64,000 nt of DNA from the NCBI GenBank assembly GCA_900539715.1, contig UQDA01000003.1:1-64000 (forward strand), in the 5' to 3' direction. The notes beneath the pieces are model-generated. The model had not been told where the DNA came from. It ran no database searches and was given only the letters and a program-made list of their open reading frames with translations. Position numbers and translations under genes: made by a program. The stretch comes from an uncultured Lachnospiraceae bacterium. Its GTDB lineage: Bacteria > Bacillota > Clostridia > Lachnospirales > Lachnospiraceae. Positions 25,891 to 33,902 of the stretch are shown here, one piece after another (positions within the stretch are counted from its first letter, which is position 1; the number at the start of each line of letters is the position of its first letter).

Positions 25891-27002
25891 AAAAATCCAT
25901 ACTGGTGATAGGAAACAGTGATTCCGGTCTGTATGATTTCCGTAAAGAGGTGCTGGAAGAGTTTTTTCGGGAAGGCTACAGCGTCCATGTGTCCGTACCG
26001 GATACAGGATATGCAGAGAAAATCAGGAGAATGGGCTGTATTTATCATGAAACGACGATGGAGCGTCGCGGAATGAATCCGCTGAAGGACGGAAAGCTCT
26101 TTTTGTTCTATATGAAGCTGTTAAAGCAGATACGTCCGGCTGCGGCGCTGACCTATACGATAAAGCCGAATATTTACGGCGGCGTGGCATGCCGGCTCAG
26201 AAAGGTGCCGAGACTCGTCAATGTGACAGGGCTGGGGACAACGCTGGAGCATGAGGGGCTGATGCAGAAGCTTATCGTTTTTCTGTATCGTCAGGGCTTA
26301 AAAAACGCGGGCTGCATTTTTTTTCAGAACGAGAGAAACCTTGCGTTTATGAGGGAAAAAGGATGTCTGCAGAAAAATGCCGTGACGAAGATCATTTCCG
26401 GTTCCGGAGTGAATCTGGAGGAGCACAGCCCAAAGCCTTATCCCGGGGGAGAAGAGCTGAGATTCGTATCGGTGATGCGCATCATGCAGGACAAAGGGAT
26501 AGAAGAGCTTTTGGAGGCGGCGGAACGTATCCACAAAAAGCATCCGGAAACCATATTTGAAATCCTTGGCTCCTATGAGGAAGAAACGCGGGATAAATAT
26601 GAACCTTTGATACAGGACTTGCAATCAAAGGGGATTGTGCGTTATTATGGTTATCGGGACGATATCCCGGAATTTTATGAGCACTGCTGTGCGGTCATCC
26701 ATCCTTCTTATCATGAAGGAATGTCGAATGTCCTGCAGGAGGCGGCGGCGACGGGAAGGCCTGTGCTCGCCAGCGATATCAGCGGCTGCAGGGAGATTTT
26801 TGAGGACGGTATATCCGGCATCGCCTTTTTACCAAAGAGCGCGGACAGCCTGACTGAAGCCATCGAACGTTTTCTGGCATGTTCATGGGAGGAGCGCAGG
26901 AAGATGGGAAAACAGGCGCGCGCCCATGTGGAAAAGCATTTTGACAGAAAGGGCGTCGTCAGGGAATACGCAGATACGCTGCATGAGCTGACAGCAAAAT
27001 GA
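25887..27002 (+). CDS. GT4 glycosyltransferase, PglA-like
   Basis: GT-B glycosyltransferase (371 aa). The C-terminal domain has SVMRIMQDKGIEELLEAA and the donor-binding EX7E region HPSYHEGMSNVLQEAAATG. The N-terminus (GNSDSGLYDFRKEVLEEF) and TYTIKPNIYGG match the PglA / WbpH-like subgroup that adds the second sugar, often GalNAc, to a PglC-primed lipid. Its position right after the PglC-like and ATP-grasp genes supports this. The start overlaps the previous stop by four bases. Confidence 0.85.
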   Translation: MKKSILVIGNSDSGLYDFRKEVLEEFFREGYSVHVSVPDTGYAEKIRRMGCIYHETTMERRGMNPLKDGKLFLFYMKLLKQIRPAAALTYTIKPNIYGGVACRLRKVPRLVNVTGLGTTLEHEGLMQKLIVFLYRQGLKNAGCIFFQNERNLAFMREKGCLQKNAVTKIISGSGVNLEEHSPKPYPGGEELRFVSVMRIMQDKGIEELLEAAERIHKKHPETIFEILGSYEEETRDKYEPLIQDLQSKGIVRYYGYRDDIPEFYEHCCAVIHPSYHEGMSNVLQEAAATGRPVLASDISGCREIFEDGISGIAFLPKSADSLTEAIERFLACSWEERRKMGKQARAHVEKHFDRKGVVREYADTLHELTAK

Positions 27003-27040
27003 GCAGGGTGCAGGCAGCAGAAGAAAGTGAGGAGATCACA

Positions 27041-28357
27041 ATGGGTTTATATGAAGACATCGTAGCAGGAAAAGAAAAGCTCTCCCTCGTGGGACTGGGC
27101 TATGTGGGAATGCCGATAGCTGTGGCATTTGCAAGAAAGGTTCCTGTGATAGGCTATGATTTGAACGAAGAAAAGATTAAATTATATCAGTCCGGCATCG
27201 ATCCGACCCGCGAGGTAGGGGACGATGTAATACGGGAGACAAAGGTGGAGTTTACAGCGGATGAAACGAAGCTGCGCGAGGCAAAATTTCATATCGTTGC
27301 AGTGCCGACCCCGGTCAATGACGACCATACGCCGGATCTGACTCCTGTTGAGGGAGCAAGCCGTATCCTTGGCAGGAATCTGACAAAGGGCAGTATCGTT
27401 GTATTTGAATCCACCGTTTATCCGGGTGTGACAGAGGATGTATGCGTGCCTATTCTGGAAAAAGAATCCGGGCTTGTCTGCGGGAAGGATTTCAAGATAG
27501 GGTATTCCCCCGAGCGTATCAACCCGGGCGACAAGGTACACCGTCTGGAGACCATTACGAAGATCGTGTCCGGTATGGATGAAGAGACGCTTGACGTAAT
27601 CGCGAAGGTATATGAGCTGGTAGTGGATGCGGGCGTATACCGGGCGGATTCCATCAAGGTTGCAGAAGCTGCAAAGGTTATCGAGAACAGCCAGCGTGAT
27701 ATCAATATCGCGTTTATGAACGAGCTGTCGATTATTTTCAATAAAATGGGCATTGATACGAAGAGCGTTCTGGAGGCTGCGGGCACGAAGTGGAATTTCC
27801 TGAAGTTTTTCCCCGGTCTCGTGGGCGGACACTGTATCGGCGTCGACCCCTACTACCTGACCTATAAGGCAGAGCAGATGGGCTACCATTCTCAGGTCAT
27901 CCTGGCGGGACGCCGCATCAATGACGATATGGGCAGATATGTGGCGGAGAATATCGTGAAAAATCTTATCCGTGCGGACGTTTCCGTGAAGACGGCAAAG
28001 GTGGCGATCCTTGGCTTTACCTTTAAGGAAAACTGCCCGGATACGAGAAATACAAAAGTGATAGATATCGTAAGAGAGCTGCGGGAGTACGGCATCGAGC
28101 CTGTGATCGTGGATGAGACCGCCGACAGGGAAGAGGCAAAGCGCCTGTACGGTGTAGAGCTTTGCGACAGGAGCGCGATACAGGATGTGGACGCGCTGGT
28201 GATCGCTGTGGCTCATACGGAATTTTCCGGTCTGGAGCATGCCGATATCGAGAAGTTCTTCAATCCTGCAAATGAGAAAAAGGTGCTCGTGGACGTCAAA
28301 GGTATCCTGAACCGGAAGGAATGGGAGAATGACGGCTACCTGTACTGGAGATTATAA
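27041..28357 (+). CDS. UDP-N-acetylhexosamine 6-dehydrogenase, TviB/WbpO-like
   Basis: NAD-dependent nucleotide sugar dehydrogenase (438 aa) making a HexNAc uronic acid from UDP-HexNAc by two oxidations. It has the Rossmann motif VGLGYVGMP, the central dimer helix region with ENSQRDINIAFMNE, and catalytic Cys265 in GGHCIGVDPYYL. The last form is that of the TviB/WbpO branch (UDP-GlcNAc or UDP-GalNAc dehydrogenase) rather than UDP-glucose dehydrogenase. The ATG at 27041 with GAGGAG upstream is chosen over one at 26999. The partner epimerase is at 31053. Confidence 0.92.
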   Translation: MGLYEDIVAGKEKLSLVGLGYVGMPIAVAFARKVPVIGYDLNEEKIKLYQSGIDPTREVGDDVIRETKVEFTADETKLREAKFHIVAVPTPVNDDHTPDLTPVEGASRILGRNLTKGSIVVFESTVYPGVTEDVCVPILEKESGLVCGKDFKIGYSPERINPGDKVHRLETITKIVSGMDEETLDVIAKVYELVVDAGVYRADSIKVAEAAKVIENSQRDINIAFMNELSIIFNKMGIDTKSVLEAAGTKWNFLKFFPGLVGGHCIGVDPYYLTYKAEQMGYHSQVILAGRRINDDMGRYVAENIVKNLIRADVSVKTAKVAILGFTFKENCPDTRNTKVIDIVRELREYGIEPVIVDETADREEAKRLYGVELCDRSAIQDVDALVIAVAHTEFSGLEHADIEKFFNPANEKKVLVDVKGILNRKEWENDGYLYWRL

Positions 28358-28369
28358 GCGGGGAAGGCG

Positions 28370-29812
28370 ATGACCGAAAAAAATGAAAAAAAATCCGCCG
28401 CGTTATCCGGCGGTATGAAAATTTCCATCGCTTCCATCATCACAGTCCTGTTATTTGCAGGACTGTGGCTGTTTGGAGAGACGGGGATATATAATGACAG
28501 CAATCAGTATATTGCGATGCATATTCACAGGGAGCCGGCATATCCGTTCTTTTTATGGGTGTTCCGGAGTCTGATTGGAGAAAACGGTTATTTGGGAGCT
28601 GTCCGTTTTATGCAGAATATCCTGGCGGCATTTTCAGTAATCTGGCTTTCGGGGACGCTGAAAAAGCAGTTTGGATACGGGAGATGGATGGAGCTTTTAG
28701 TGAGCTTTCTTTTACTTTCGCCCCACATCATCACGCCGCTGTCCTCTGAGAGCGGGCTTGTGCTGTCCAACGGTATCGTCAGCGAAGCGCTGGGGCTGCC
28801 GTTGTTCTATATTTTTTCGGCACAGTGCATGAAAATGGTATGGGAGCGGAAAAAGAGTGCAGGGATTTCGGCGCTTTTGCTGGCTCTGCTCATGTCCCTC
28901 GTGCGAGGACAGATGATGTTTGCGATTCTTTTGTGGCTGGCAGCAGCGGCAGCGGTGTGCTTTGAGCGCTGGCTGGGGCAGCGGCAGATTTCAGACGGAC
29001 AAAAGAGCGCTGCAAAGCATCTGCTGCTTTGGAGAATTTCGGCGTGTATCCTGTGTACTGCGCTGGCTTTCGGCGGGAGAGGATTTCTTGTAAAAGGCTA
29101 TAATCTGGCGTTCAACGGACATTTTATCAACAACACCTTCGGAAATGTCGGAATGCTGGCAAACGTGCTCTATGCGGCAGACCGGGAGGACGGCGGACGG
29201 ATAACGGATGAAAAGGCGCGCGCGTTTTTTTATCTGTCGTATGACCTGGCAGAGGAGAAAGAGGCAAATTATAAATTTGCCCCGGACGGATTTTTAAACC
29301 GGGCGGCACATCTGGAAAAGTGGCATGACGCGTTAAAATTCGAGATGATAGAAGAACCGTGGAGGCTTGTCCATGACAGCGAAGGATTTACGGACTACAT
29401 CCCTGAGAATGTGGAATCCGACCGGATCGCGGACGAAATCATGTCTTCCATTATGCCCGCTGTTGCGGGACGCTGGATATATGACTATCTTGCGCTGTCG
29501 TTATACGGACTGATACGCTCGGTGGCAATCGTGCACCCGGTGCTGAACTGGTATGCGCTGGCGGCATATGTGGGGATGGCTGCACTGGCGGTATGGAGTT
29601 TTATCAAAAACAGGGATTCCAGAGCCGGGAGGTTTGCAGTATTTGCCCTGCTGTCGGTTTTTGCAAACGTGTATGCGACCTCGCTTATCATCATGTGTCT
29701 GTCCCGGTACATGATATACGGGCTTCCGTTGTTTTATACGGCGGGGCTATTGCTGGTCTATGAGAATATCATGCGGATACGCTCCGCAAAAAAAAGAGAA
29801 AGCTTTGCTTAA
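28370..29812 (+). CDS. Multi-pass membrane protein, unknown
   Basis: Membrane protein of 480 aa, unassigned. About nine hydrophobic segments with a hydrophilic loop near residues 260-365. The first outside loop contains GIYNDSNQYIAMHIHREPAY, an Asp-bearing loop like those in the other GT-C-like proteins of the locus. A glycosyltransferase or polymerase role is inferred from neighbours only. Confidence 0.55.
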   Translation: MTEKNEKKSAALSGGMKISIASIITVLLFAGLWLFGETGIYNDSNQYIAMHIHREPAYPFFLWVFRSLIGENGYLGAVRFMQNILAAFSVIWLSGTLKKQFGYGRWMELLVSFLLLSPHIITPLSSESGLVLSNGIVSEALGLPLFYIFSAQCMKMVWERKKSAGISALLLALLMSLVRGQMMFAILLWLAAAAAVCFERWLGQRQISDGQKSAAKHLLLWRISACILCTALAFGGRGFLVKGYNLAFNGHFINNTFGNVGMLANVLYAADREDGGRITDEKARAFFYLSYDLAEEKEANYKFAPDGFLNRAAHLEKWHDALKFEMIEEPWRLVHDSEGFTDYIPENVESDRIADEIMSSIMPAVAGRWIYDYLALSLYGLIRSVAIVHPVLNWYALAAYVGMAALAVWSFIKNRDSRAGRFAVFALLSVFANVYATSLIIMCLSRYMIYGLPLFYTAGLLLVYENIMRIRSAKKRESFA

Positions 29813-29828
29813 GATTCTATGAAGTCCA

Positions 29829-29857
29829 TTGCACGTTTTGAAAAAAGAGAATATACT
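29829..29857 (+). promoter_or_regulatory. Candidate internal promoter before the SGNH lipoprotein gene
   Basis: TTGCAC (29829-29834) and TATACT (29852-29857) are 17 bases apart in a short AT-rich gap, about 80 bases before the likely start at 29940. The gap (29813-29939) is one of the longest inside the locus. Confidence 0.5.
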
Positions 29858-29939
29858 GTGGAATACAAAATGAAACAGTTTAGCCGGCATGGGAAAACTG
29901 TGGCGGTTGAATGCCGTGCTGGCGACGGAATGGGGAAGT

Positions 29940-31010
29940 ATGAGAAGATTATCTAAGATTTCAAAATTGTCATGGAGCCTGCTTTTGACGGGCGCAGTAT
30001 TTGCCGGGACAGTGATGTCCGGGTGCGGGAACGAAACGGATTACACGGAAGAGATAAAGGAGTATCAGGCGAAGCTGGAGTCTCTTGCGGCAGAGAATGA
30101 GGAGCTGAAAGCACAGCTTGGTATCACGGAGCCGACGCAGACGGAAACGCCTGCGGAAACAGAAACCGTTCCGGCAGAGACGCAGGTATCGGAAAATGAC
30201 GGACAGACTCAGGTATCGGAAAATAATGAGCAGCCGGCAGAGAACGCCGGACAGGAAGAGAATCATCTGGATATTCTCGTGTTCAGCGACAGTATCTGGG
30301 GAAATTATCGGGATGAGACCGGAGTGTCGGCAAGAGTGGAGCATTATCTTCGGGATAAGGGATACGATGTGACGATGTACAACGCGGCGATCGGCGGCAC
30401 GAGGGCGACTCTGGATCCGGAGGATAATGAACATCAGTTTGGTCCTGCCAGCGAGAATTCCCTGCCGAAGATGGTTTCTATTCTGCGCGGAGACACGGAT
30501 GTGGAGCTTTTACAGGGCAAGCCCGCCTATGAGGATATGAAGGCGGCGCTGGCGGTAAGAGATGAGCTGGACTATATCATCGTTTCGTATGGTATGAACG
30601 ACTTTTTGAATCAGGCGCCGACAAACAGTTCGGATGACCCCTGGACGGGATTCGGGACAGCTTTGACAAAGAGCGTCCAGAATATCAAGGGAATCTGCCC
30701 TTCGGCGCAGATTGTGATCGCATCCGCGAGCTACGGCTCTTATTTCCCTGTCCCCGTCCAGAATATGGGAGAGAAGGCGCTTTATAACTATGCGAGTATC
30801 GCCTGTGACGTGGCAAGAGGTGAAAATACGTTATGTCTGGATGCCTATAATAATCTGGGGATGGATGCCTACAATGCGGACGATTATCTGGAGGACGGAA
30901 TCCATCTGAATGAAAAAGGACGGGATCTGTACGCTCAGGGTGTTGCTTCCTGTATTTTGGGCGGGACTCCGGGACAGATTTCCAGCAACAACCTGATTGA
31001 TTTTGAATAA
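29940..31010 (+). CDS. SGNH/GDSL-type esterase lipoprotein
   Basis: Surface lipoprotein (356 aa). A basic signal peptide ends in the lipobox MSGC; a short coiled-coil-like helix and a Thr/Glu/Gln-rich linker (about residues 55-110) follow, then the SGNH fold: VFSDSIWGN (nucleophile Ser block), AAIGGTRA, YGMNDF with the block III Asn, and DGIHLNEKG with the catalytic Asp-x-x-His. Such enzymes remove or transfer acyl groups on surface glycans. The linker contains two tandem 9-residue units, TQVSENDGQ and TQVSENNEQ. An upstream in-frame start at 29889 exists, but only the later start gives a proper signal peptide. Confidence 0.85.
   Translation: MRRLSKISKLSWSLLLTGAVFAGTVMSGCGNETDYTEEIKEYQAKLESLAAENEELKAQLGITEPTQTETPAETETVPAETQVSENDGQTQVSENNEQPAENAGQEENHLDILVFSDSIWGNYRDETGVSARVEHYLRDKGYDVTMYNAAIGGTRATLDPEDNEHQFGPASENSLPKMVSILRGDTDVELLQGKPAYEDMKAALAVRDELDYIIVSYGMNDFLNQAPTNSSDDPWTGFGTALTKSVQNIKGICPSAQIVIASASYGSYFPVPVQNMGEKALYNYASIACDVARGENTLCLDAYNNLGMDAYNADDYLEDGIHLNEKGRDLYAQGVASCILGGTPGQISSNNLIDFE
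30180..30233 (+). repeat. Tandem 27-base repeat in the lipoprotein linker
   Basis: Two adjoining 27-base units (30180-30206 and 30207-30233) encode TQVSENDGQ and TQVSENNEQ. The shared core CAGGTATCGGAAAAT is identical in both, so the linker has grown by in-frame duplication. Confidence 0.85.
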
Positions 31011-31024
31011 GGATAAGACCAAAG

Positions 31025-31038
31025 GCCGCAGCTGCGGC
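31025..31038 (+). promoter_or_regulatory. Leader palindrome before the epimerase gene
   Basis: GCCGCAGCTGCGGC is a perfect 14-base palindrome immediately upstream of GGAAAGAGG, the ribosome binding site of the gene at 31053. It belongs to the same group of leader hairpins as those at 2790 and 32092. Confidence 0.45.
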
Positions 31039-31052
31039 GGAAAGAGGAATTT

Positions 31053-32027
31053 ATGGGATATCGTGAGCTTACATTTGACAAGGACAGTGTCTTTTTAGTA
31101 ACAGGCGGCGCGGGCTTTATCGGTTCCAACCTGTGCGAGGCGATTTTGGAGATGGGATATCAGGTACGCTGCCTGGATGACCTTTCGACCGGAAAGCAGG
31201 AGCATGTGGATATGTTTCTTGACAATCCCCGCTATACCTTTATCAAGGGGGATATCAAGGATTTTGATACATGTATGAAGGCGTGCGAGGGCGTGGATTA
31301 TGTGCTGAACCAGGCGGCATGGGGAAGTGTTCCCAGAAGCATCGAGATGCCGGTATTTTATGCGCATACGAATATCATCGGCACGCTCAATATGATGGAG
31401 GCCGCAAGATTAAACGGCGTAAAGAAGTTCGTATATGCGTCCAGCTCTTCCGTATACGGAGACCATCCGGCGCTCCCGAAAAAGGAGGGAGTGGAAGGAA
31501 ACGTGCTCTCCCCGTATGCGCTGACCAAAAAGACGGACGAGGAATACGGAAAGCTTTACAAGAGCCTGTATGGTCTGGATACTTACGGGATGCGTTATTT
31601 TAACGTATTCGGACGCCGGCAGAATCCGGAAGGTATGTATGCTGCCGTGATACCGAAGTTTTTGAAGCTTCTGTTAAACGATGAAGCGCCTACGATCAAC
31701 GGGGATGGAAAGCAGTCCAGAGACTTTACCTACATCGACAATGTGATAGAAGCAAATCTGCGGGCGTGTCTTGCACCCAGCGAGGCAGGCGGACAGGCGT
31801 TCAATATCGGCTCCGGCGGCAGGGTATTTCTGATAGATCTGTATCATGTGCTCTGTGATGCGCTTGGTAAAGATATTGAGCCTGTATTCGGTCCTCCGAG
31901 AGCGGGCGATATCCGGGATTCCAATGCGGATATTTCAAAAGCGAGAGAGCTGCTGGGATATGATCCCGAATTTGATTTTGAAAAAGGAATCCGCCTTGCC
32001 ATTGACTGGTATAAGGAAAATCTGTAA
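31053..32027 (+). CDS. UDP-N-acetylhexosamine 4-epimerase, WbpP/TviC-like
   Basis: NAD-dependent extended SDR epimerase (324 aa) interconverting UDP-GlcNAc and UDP-GalNAc or their uronic acids. It has TGGAGFIGSNL, the catalytic ASSSSVYG serine region and the Tyr-x3-Lys in SPYALTKK. The early VFLVTGGAGFIGSNL and NQAAWGSVPRSIE forms match the WbpP/TviC/GnE group. With the TviB/WbpO-like dehydrogenase at 27041 it gives a route to HexNAc uronic acids as in Vi antigen or Pseudomonas O6. Confidence 0.92.
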   Translation: MGYRELTFDKDSVFLVTGGAGFIGSNLCEAILEMGYQVRCLDDLSTGKQEHVDMFLDNPRYTFIKGDIKDFDTCMKACEGVDYVLNQAAWGSVPRSIEMPVFYAHTNIIGTLNMMEAARLNGVKKFVYASSSSVYGDHPALPKKEGVEGNVLSPYALTKKTDEEYGKLYKSLYGLDTYGMRYFNVFGRRQNPEGMYAAVIPKFLKLLLNDEAPTINGDGKQSRDFTYIDNVIEANLRACLAPSEAGGQAFNIGSGGRVFLIDLYHVLCDALGKDIEPVFGPPRAGDIRDSNADISKARELLGYDPEFDFEKGIRLAIDWYKENL

Positions 32028-32041
32028 AATAAAAAGGAATG

Positions 32042-32073
32042 AAAAGCCGTCCGCTTTTTTTCGGGCGGCTTTT
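32042..32073 (+). terminator. Intrinsic terminator between the two halves of the locus
   Basis: AAAAGCCGTCCG (32042-32053) pairs with CGGGCGGCTTTT (32062-32073) over a T-rich 8-base loop, with one G-T wobble. The A-tract and T-tract on both sides allow function in either direction, but the T-tract after the stem is only four bases and is part of the stem, so read-through is possible. Confidence 0.72.
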
Positions 32074-32091
32074 GCCGTATAGAAAAAAGAA

Positions 32092-32105
32092 GCCGCATAA
32101 GCGGC
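32092..32105 (+). promoter_or_regulatory. Leader hairpin before the formyltransferase-like gene
   Basis: GCCGC (32092-32096), loop ATAA, GCGGC (32101-32105), then AGAATGAGAGG as ribosome binding region. The layout closely repeats that before pyrK. Confidence 0.5.
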
Positions 32106-32122
32106 AGAATGAGAGGAAGCCT

Positions 32123-33043
32123 ATGCATTATCGCGTTGTGATTTTCGGAGTAAAGGATACGACGGCGGAGATCGTCAAATATGTGCATGAAAAGCTGATA
32201 CCTGTGGACCTTCTCGTAACGATCCATCCCGATGTGCTTTCGGGCAATCAGGTTTCGGGCTACAAGGGGCTGTCTTATTTAAAGGACGAGTATGGAATAG
32301 AGGTATTTGAAACCCATTCTTATGGCTTAAAGGATGAGGAGACGACCCGTTTTTTTGAGGAGAATACGTTTGACCTTGGCATATCGATGGGATGGCAGAG
32401 GCTTGTGCCGGCTGCGGTATTGTCCCGTTTTGGAGTCGGGGTATTCGGCTTTCATGGCAACTGCGCTTATCTTCCCTTTGGCAGGGGGCGCTCGCCGCTG
32501 AACTGGTCGATCATACTGGGGGATACCCGCTTTAATCTGAATCTGTTCCGATACGATGAAAAAGCGGACAGCCCGAATATTTTCGCAAACGAGATGTGTG
32601 CGATAACGCCGCATGATACGGTGCGGACGATGCAGTACAAAAATATGCTGGTGAGCAAACGTCTGATAGCGAAGCTGGTTGCGGCATATCAGGCGGGAGA
32701 GGTAAGAGTAGACCGGGAGTCGAAAGATTTTGACAGCTGGTACGGGAAGCGGACGGCAGAAGACGGAAAGCTGGATTTCCATGACCGGACGCGCAACCTT
32801 TATAATCTGATACGGGGCGTGACGAGGCCGTTCCCGGGCGCATACTGCATGTGCGGCGGGGAAAAGGTAACGGTATGGAGCGCCCATCCGTTCGATGAGA
32901 TGATGGATTTTTCGATGTACGCCCCGGGCGAGGTGATAGATGTATTTGACGGGCATCCTATCGTGCGGACGGTGGACGGGTCGCTTTTGATAGAAGAGTA
33001 TGAGTGCGGGATTGTGCTGGAGCCGGGGATGATTTTGGAGTAA
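32123..33043 (+). CDS. Formyltransferase-fold protein with altered catalytic triad
   Basis: Cytoplasmic protein (306 aa) of the methionyl-tRNA/sugar formyltransferase family, related to the N-terminal domain of ArnA. The segment FHGNCAYLPFGRGRSPLNW aligns with the active-site loop of ArnA, and KADSPNIF aligns with its catalytic Asp region (His111, Asp149 here). In ArnA and other family members an Asn sits two residues before the His; here that place is Gly109, so the usual Asn-His-Asp triad is incomplete. It may use a nearby Asn (Asn113) or another acyl donor. The start at 32123 follows GAGAGGAAG. Confidence 0.8.
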   Translation: MHYRVVIFGVKDTTAEIVKYVHEKLIPVDLLVTIHPDVLSGNQVSGYKGLSYLKDEYGIEVFETHSYGLKDEETTRFFEENTFDLGISMGWQRLVPAAVLSRFGVGVFGFHGNCAYLPFGRGRSPLNWSIILGDTRFNLNLFRYDEKADSPNIFANEMCAITPHDTVRTMQYKNMLVSKRLIAKLVAAYQAGEVRVDRESKDFDSWYGKRTAEDGKLDFHDRTRNLYNLIRGVTRPFPGAYCMCGGEKVTVWSAHPFDEMMDFSMYAPGEVIDVFDGHPIVRTVDGSLLIEEYECGIVLEPGMILE

Positions 33044-33046
33044 GAG

Positions 33047-33811
33047 ATGAAAATAACGATCAGGATGGATGATATCACGCCGGATATGGACTGGGAGAGC
33101 TTTGAGGCATTTGAGCGGATGTTCCGGAAATACGGGATAAAGCCGCTTTTGGGTGTCGTGCCGGATAACCGCGACCCGAAGCTTTCCGTAGATGCGCCGC
33201 AAAAGGATTTCTGGGAAAAAATGCAGTCCCTGCAAAAAGAGGGATGGCTCCTTTCAATGCATGGCTGCCGCCATATATATGTGACAAAGAAGGGCGGACA
33301 GTTCCCGTTAAACCCGCAGTCGGAATTTGCGGGCAGGAGTGAAGAGGAGCAGAGAAAGCTTCTTTCCGAAGGGAAACAGCTTCTGGAAAAACATGGGATA
33401 TACACGGATATTTTTATGGCGCCGGGTCATACCTTCGATAAGATTACGCTGAAGCTTTTAAAGGAGCTCGGGTTTTCCTATGTGACGGACGGATTCGGTA
33501 AGGAACCCTATATCCGGGGCGGGATGACATTTCTGCCGATCGCATTTTTGCGGAAATTCGCATTTTCGGACCGGGAGGGCATTACGACAATAGTCATTCA
33601 CGCCAATCATTCGACGAAGGAAGAACTGGAACGCTATGACAGGATGTTTGCTGAAAACAGGGAACGTTTTGTCTCCTATTCGGAATTTTTAGCATACTAT
33701 CCTAAGAGACAGGGAGTTTTTGCACGGGCGGCGGAATATGCTGCGGCGCTTTCCAAACAGTGGGCAGCGCGGGCAAAGAGGCTGAGGAGCAGCGCAGCCC
33801 GGAAGAGATAG
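33047..33811 (+). CDS. DUF2334-type polysaccharide deacetylase-like protein
   Basis: Protein of 254 aa with the NodB-like pattern of the DUF2334 family: IRMDDITPDMDW (metal-binding Asp8/Asp9), LSMHGCRH and MAPGHTFD, each supplying residues of an Asp-His-His-type metal site. No signal peptide is visible, so action on a cytoplasmic or lipid-linked precursor is more likely than on the secreted polymer. It lies 3 bases after the formyltransferase-like gene, suggesting a joint step in acyl group exchange on an amino sugar. The C-terminus is rich in Ala, Arg and Lys and runs into a tandem DNA repeat. Confidence 0.78.
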   Translation: MKITIRMDDITPDMDWESFEAFERMFRKYGIKPLLGVVPDNRDPKLSVDAPQKDFWEKMQSLQKEGWLLSMHGCRHIYVTKKGGQFPLNPQSEFAGRSEEEQRKLLSEGKQLLEKHGIYTDIFMAPGHTFDKITLKLLKELGFSYVTDGFGKEPYIRGGMTFLPIAFLRKFAFSDREGITTIVIHANHSTKEELERYDRMFAENRERFVSYSEFLAYYPKRQGVFARAAEYAAALSKQWAARAKRLRSSAARKR

Positions 33812-33901
33812 CGCACGCAAAAGGAATAGCGCAGCGCAGAAAAGATAGCGCGCACAGAAAGGATAGTGCGCACAGGAAAAATAGAGCAGGGGACAGAAAA
33901 G
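33808..33901 (+). repeat. Five tandem copies of an 18-base unit
   Basis: Five imperfect copies of about ATAGCGCGCACAGAAAGG follow each other at 33808, 33826, 33845, 33863 and 33881 (lengths 18, 19, 18, 18, 21). The array starts at the stop codon of the deacetylase-like gene and fills the whole gap to the next ATG; the last unit supplies the poorly matching ribosome binding region. It resembles a slippage-prone minisatellite. Confidence 0.8.
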
Positions 33902-33902
33902 C

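Noticed and set aside
27182..28240. Minus-strand open frame of about 350 codons
   Set aside because: It is fully antisense to the nucleotide sugar dehydrogenase, whose motifs and reading frame are certain.
33808..33901. Possible CRISPR array
   Set aside because: Units are about 18 bases, directly adjoining, without spacers, and no cas gene is near.
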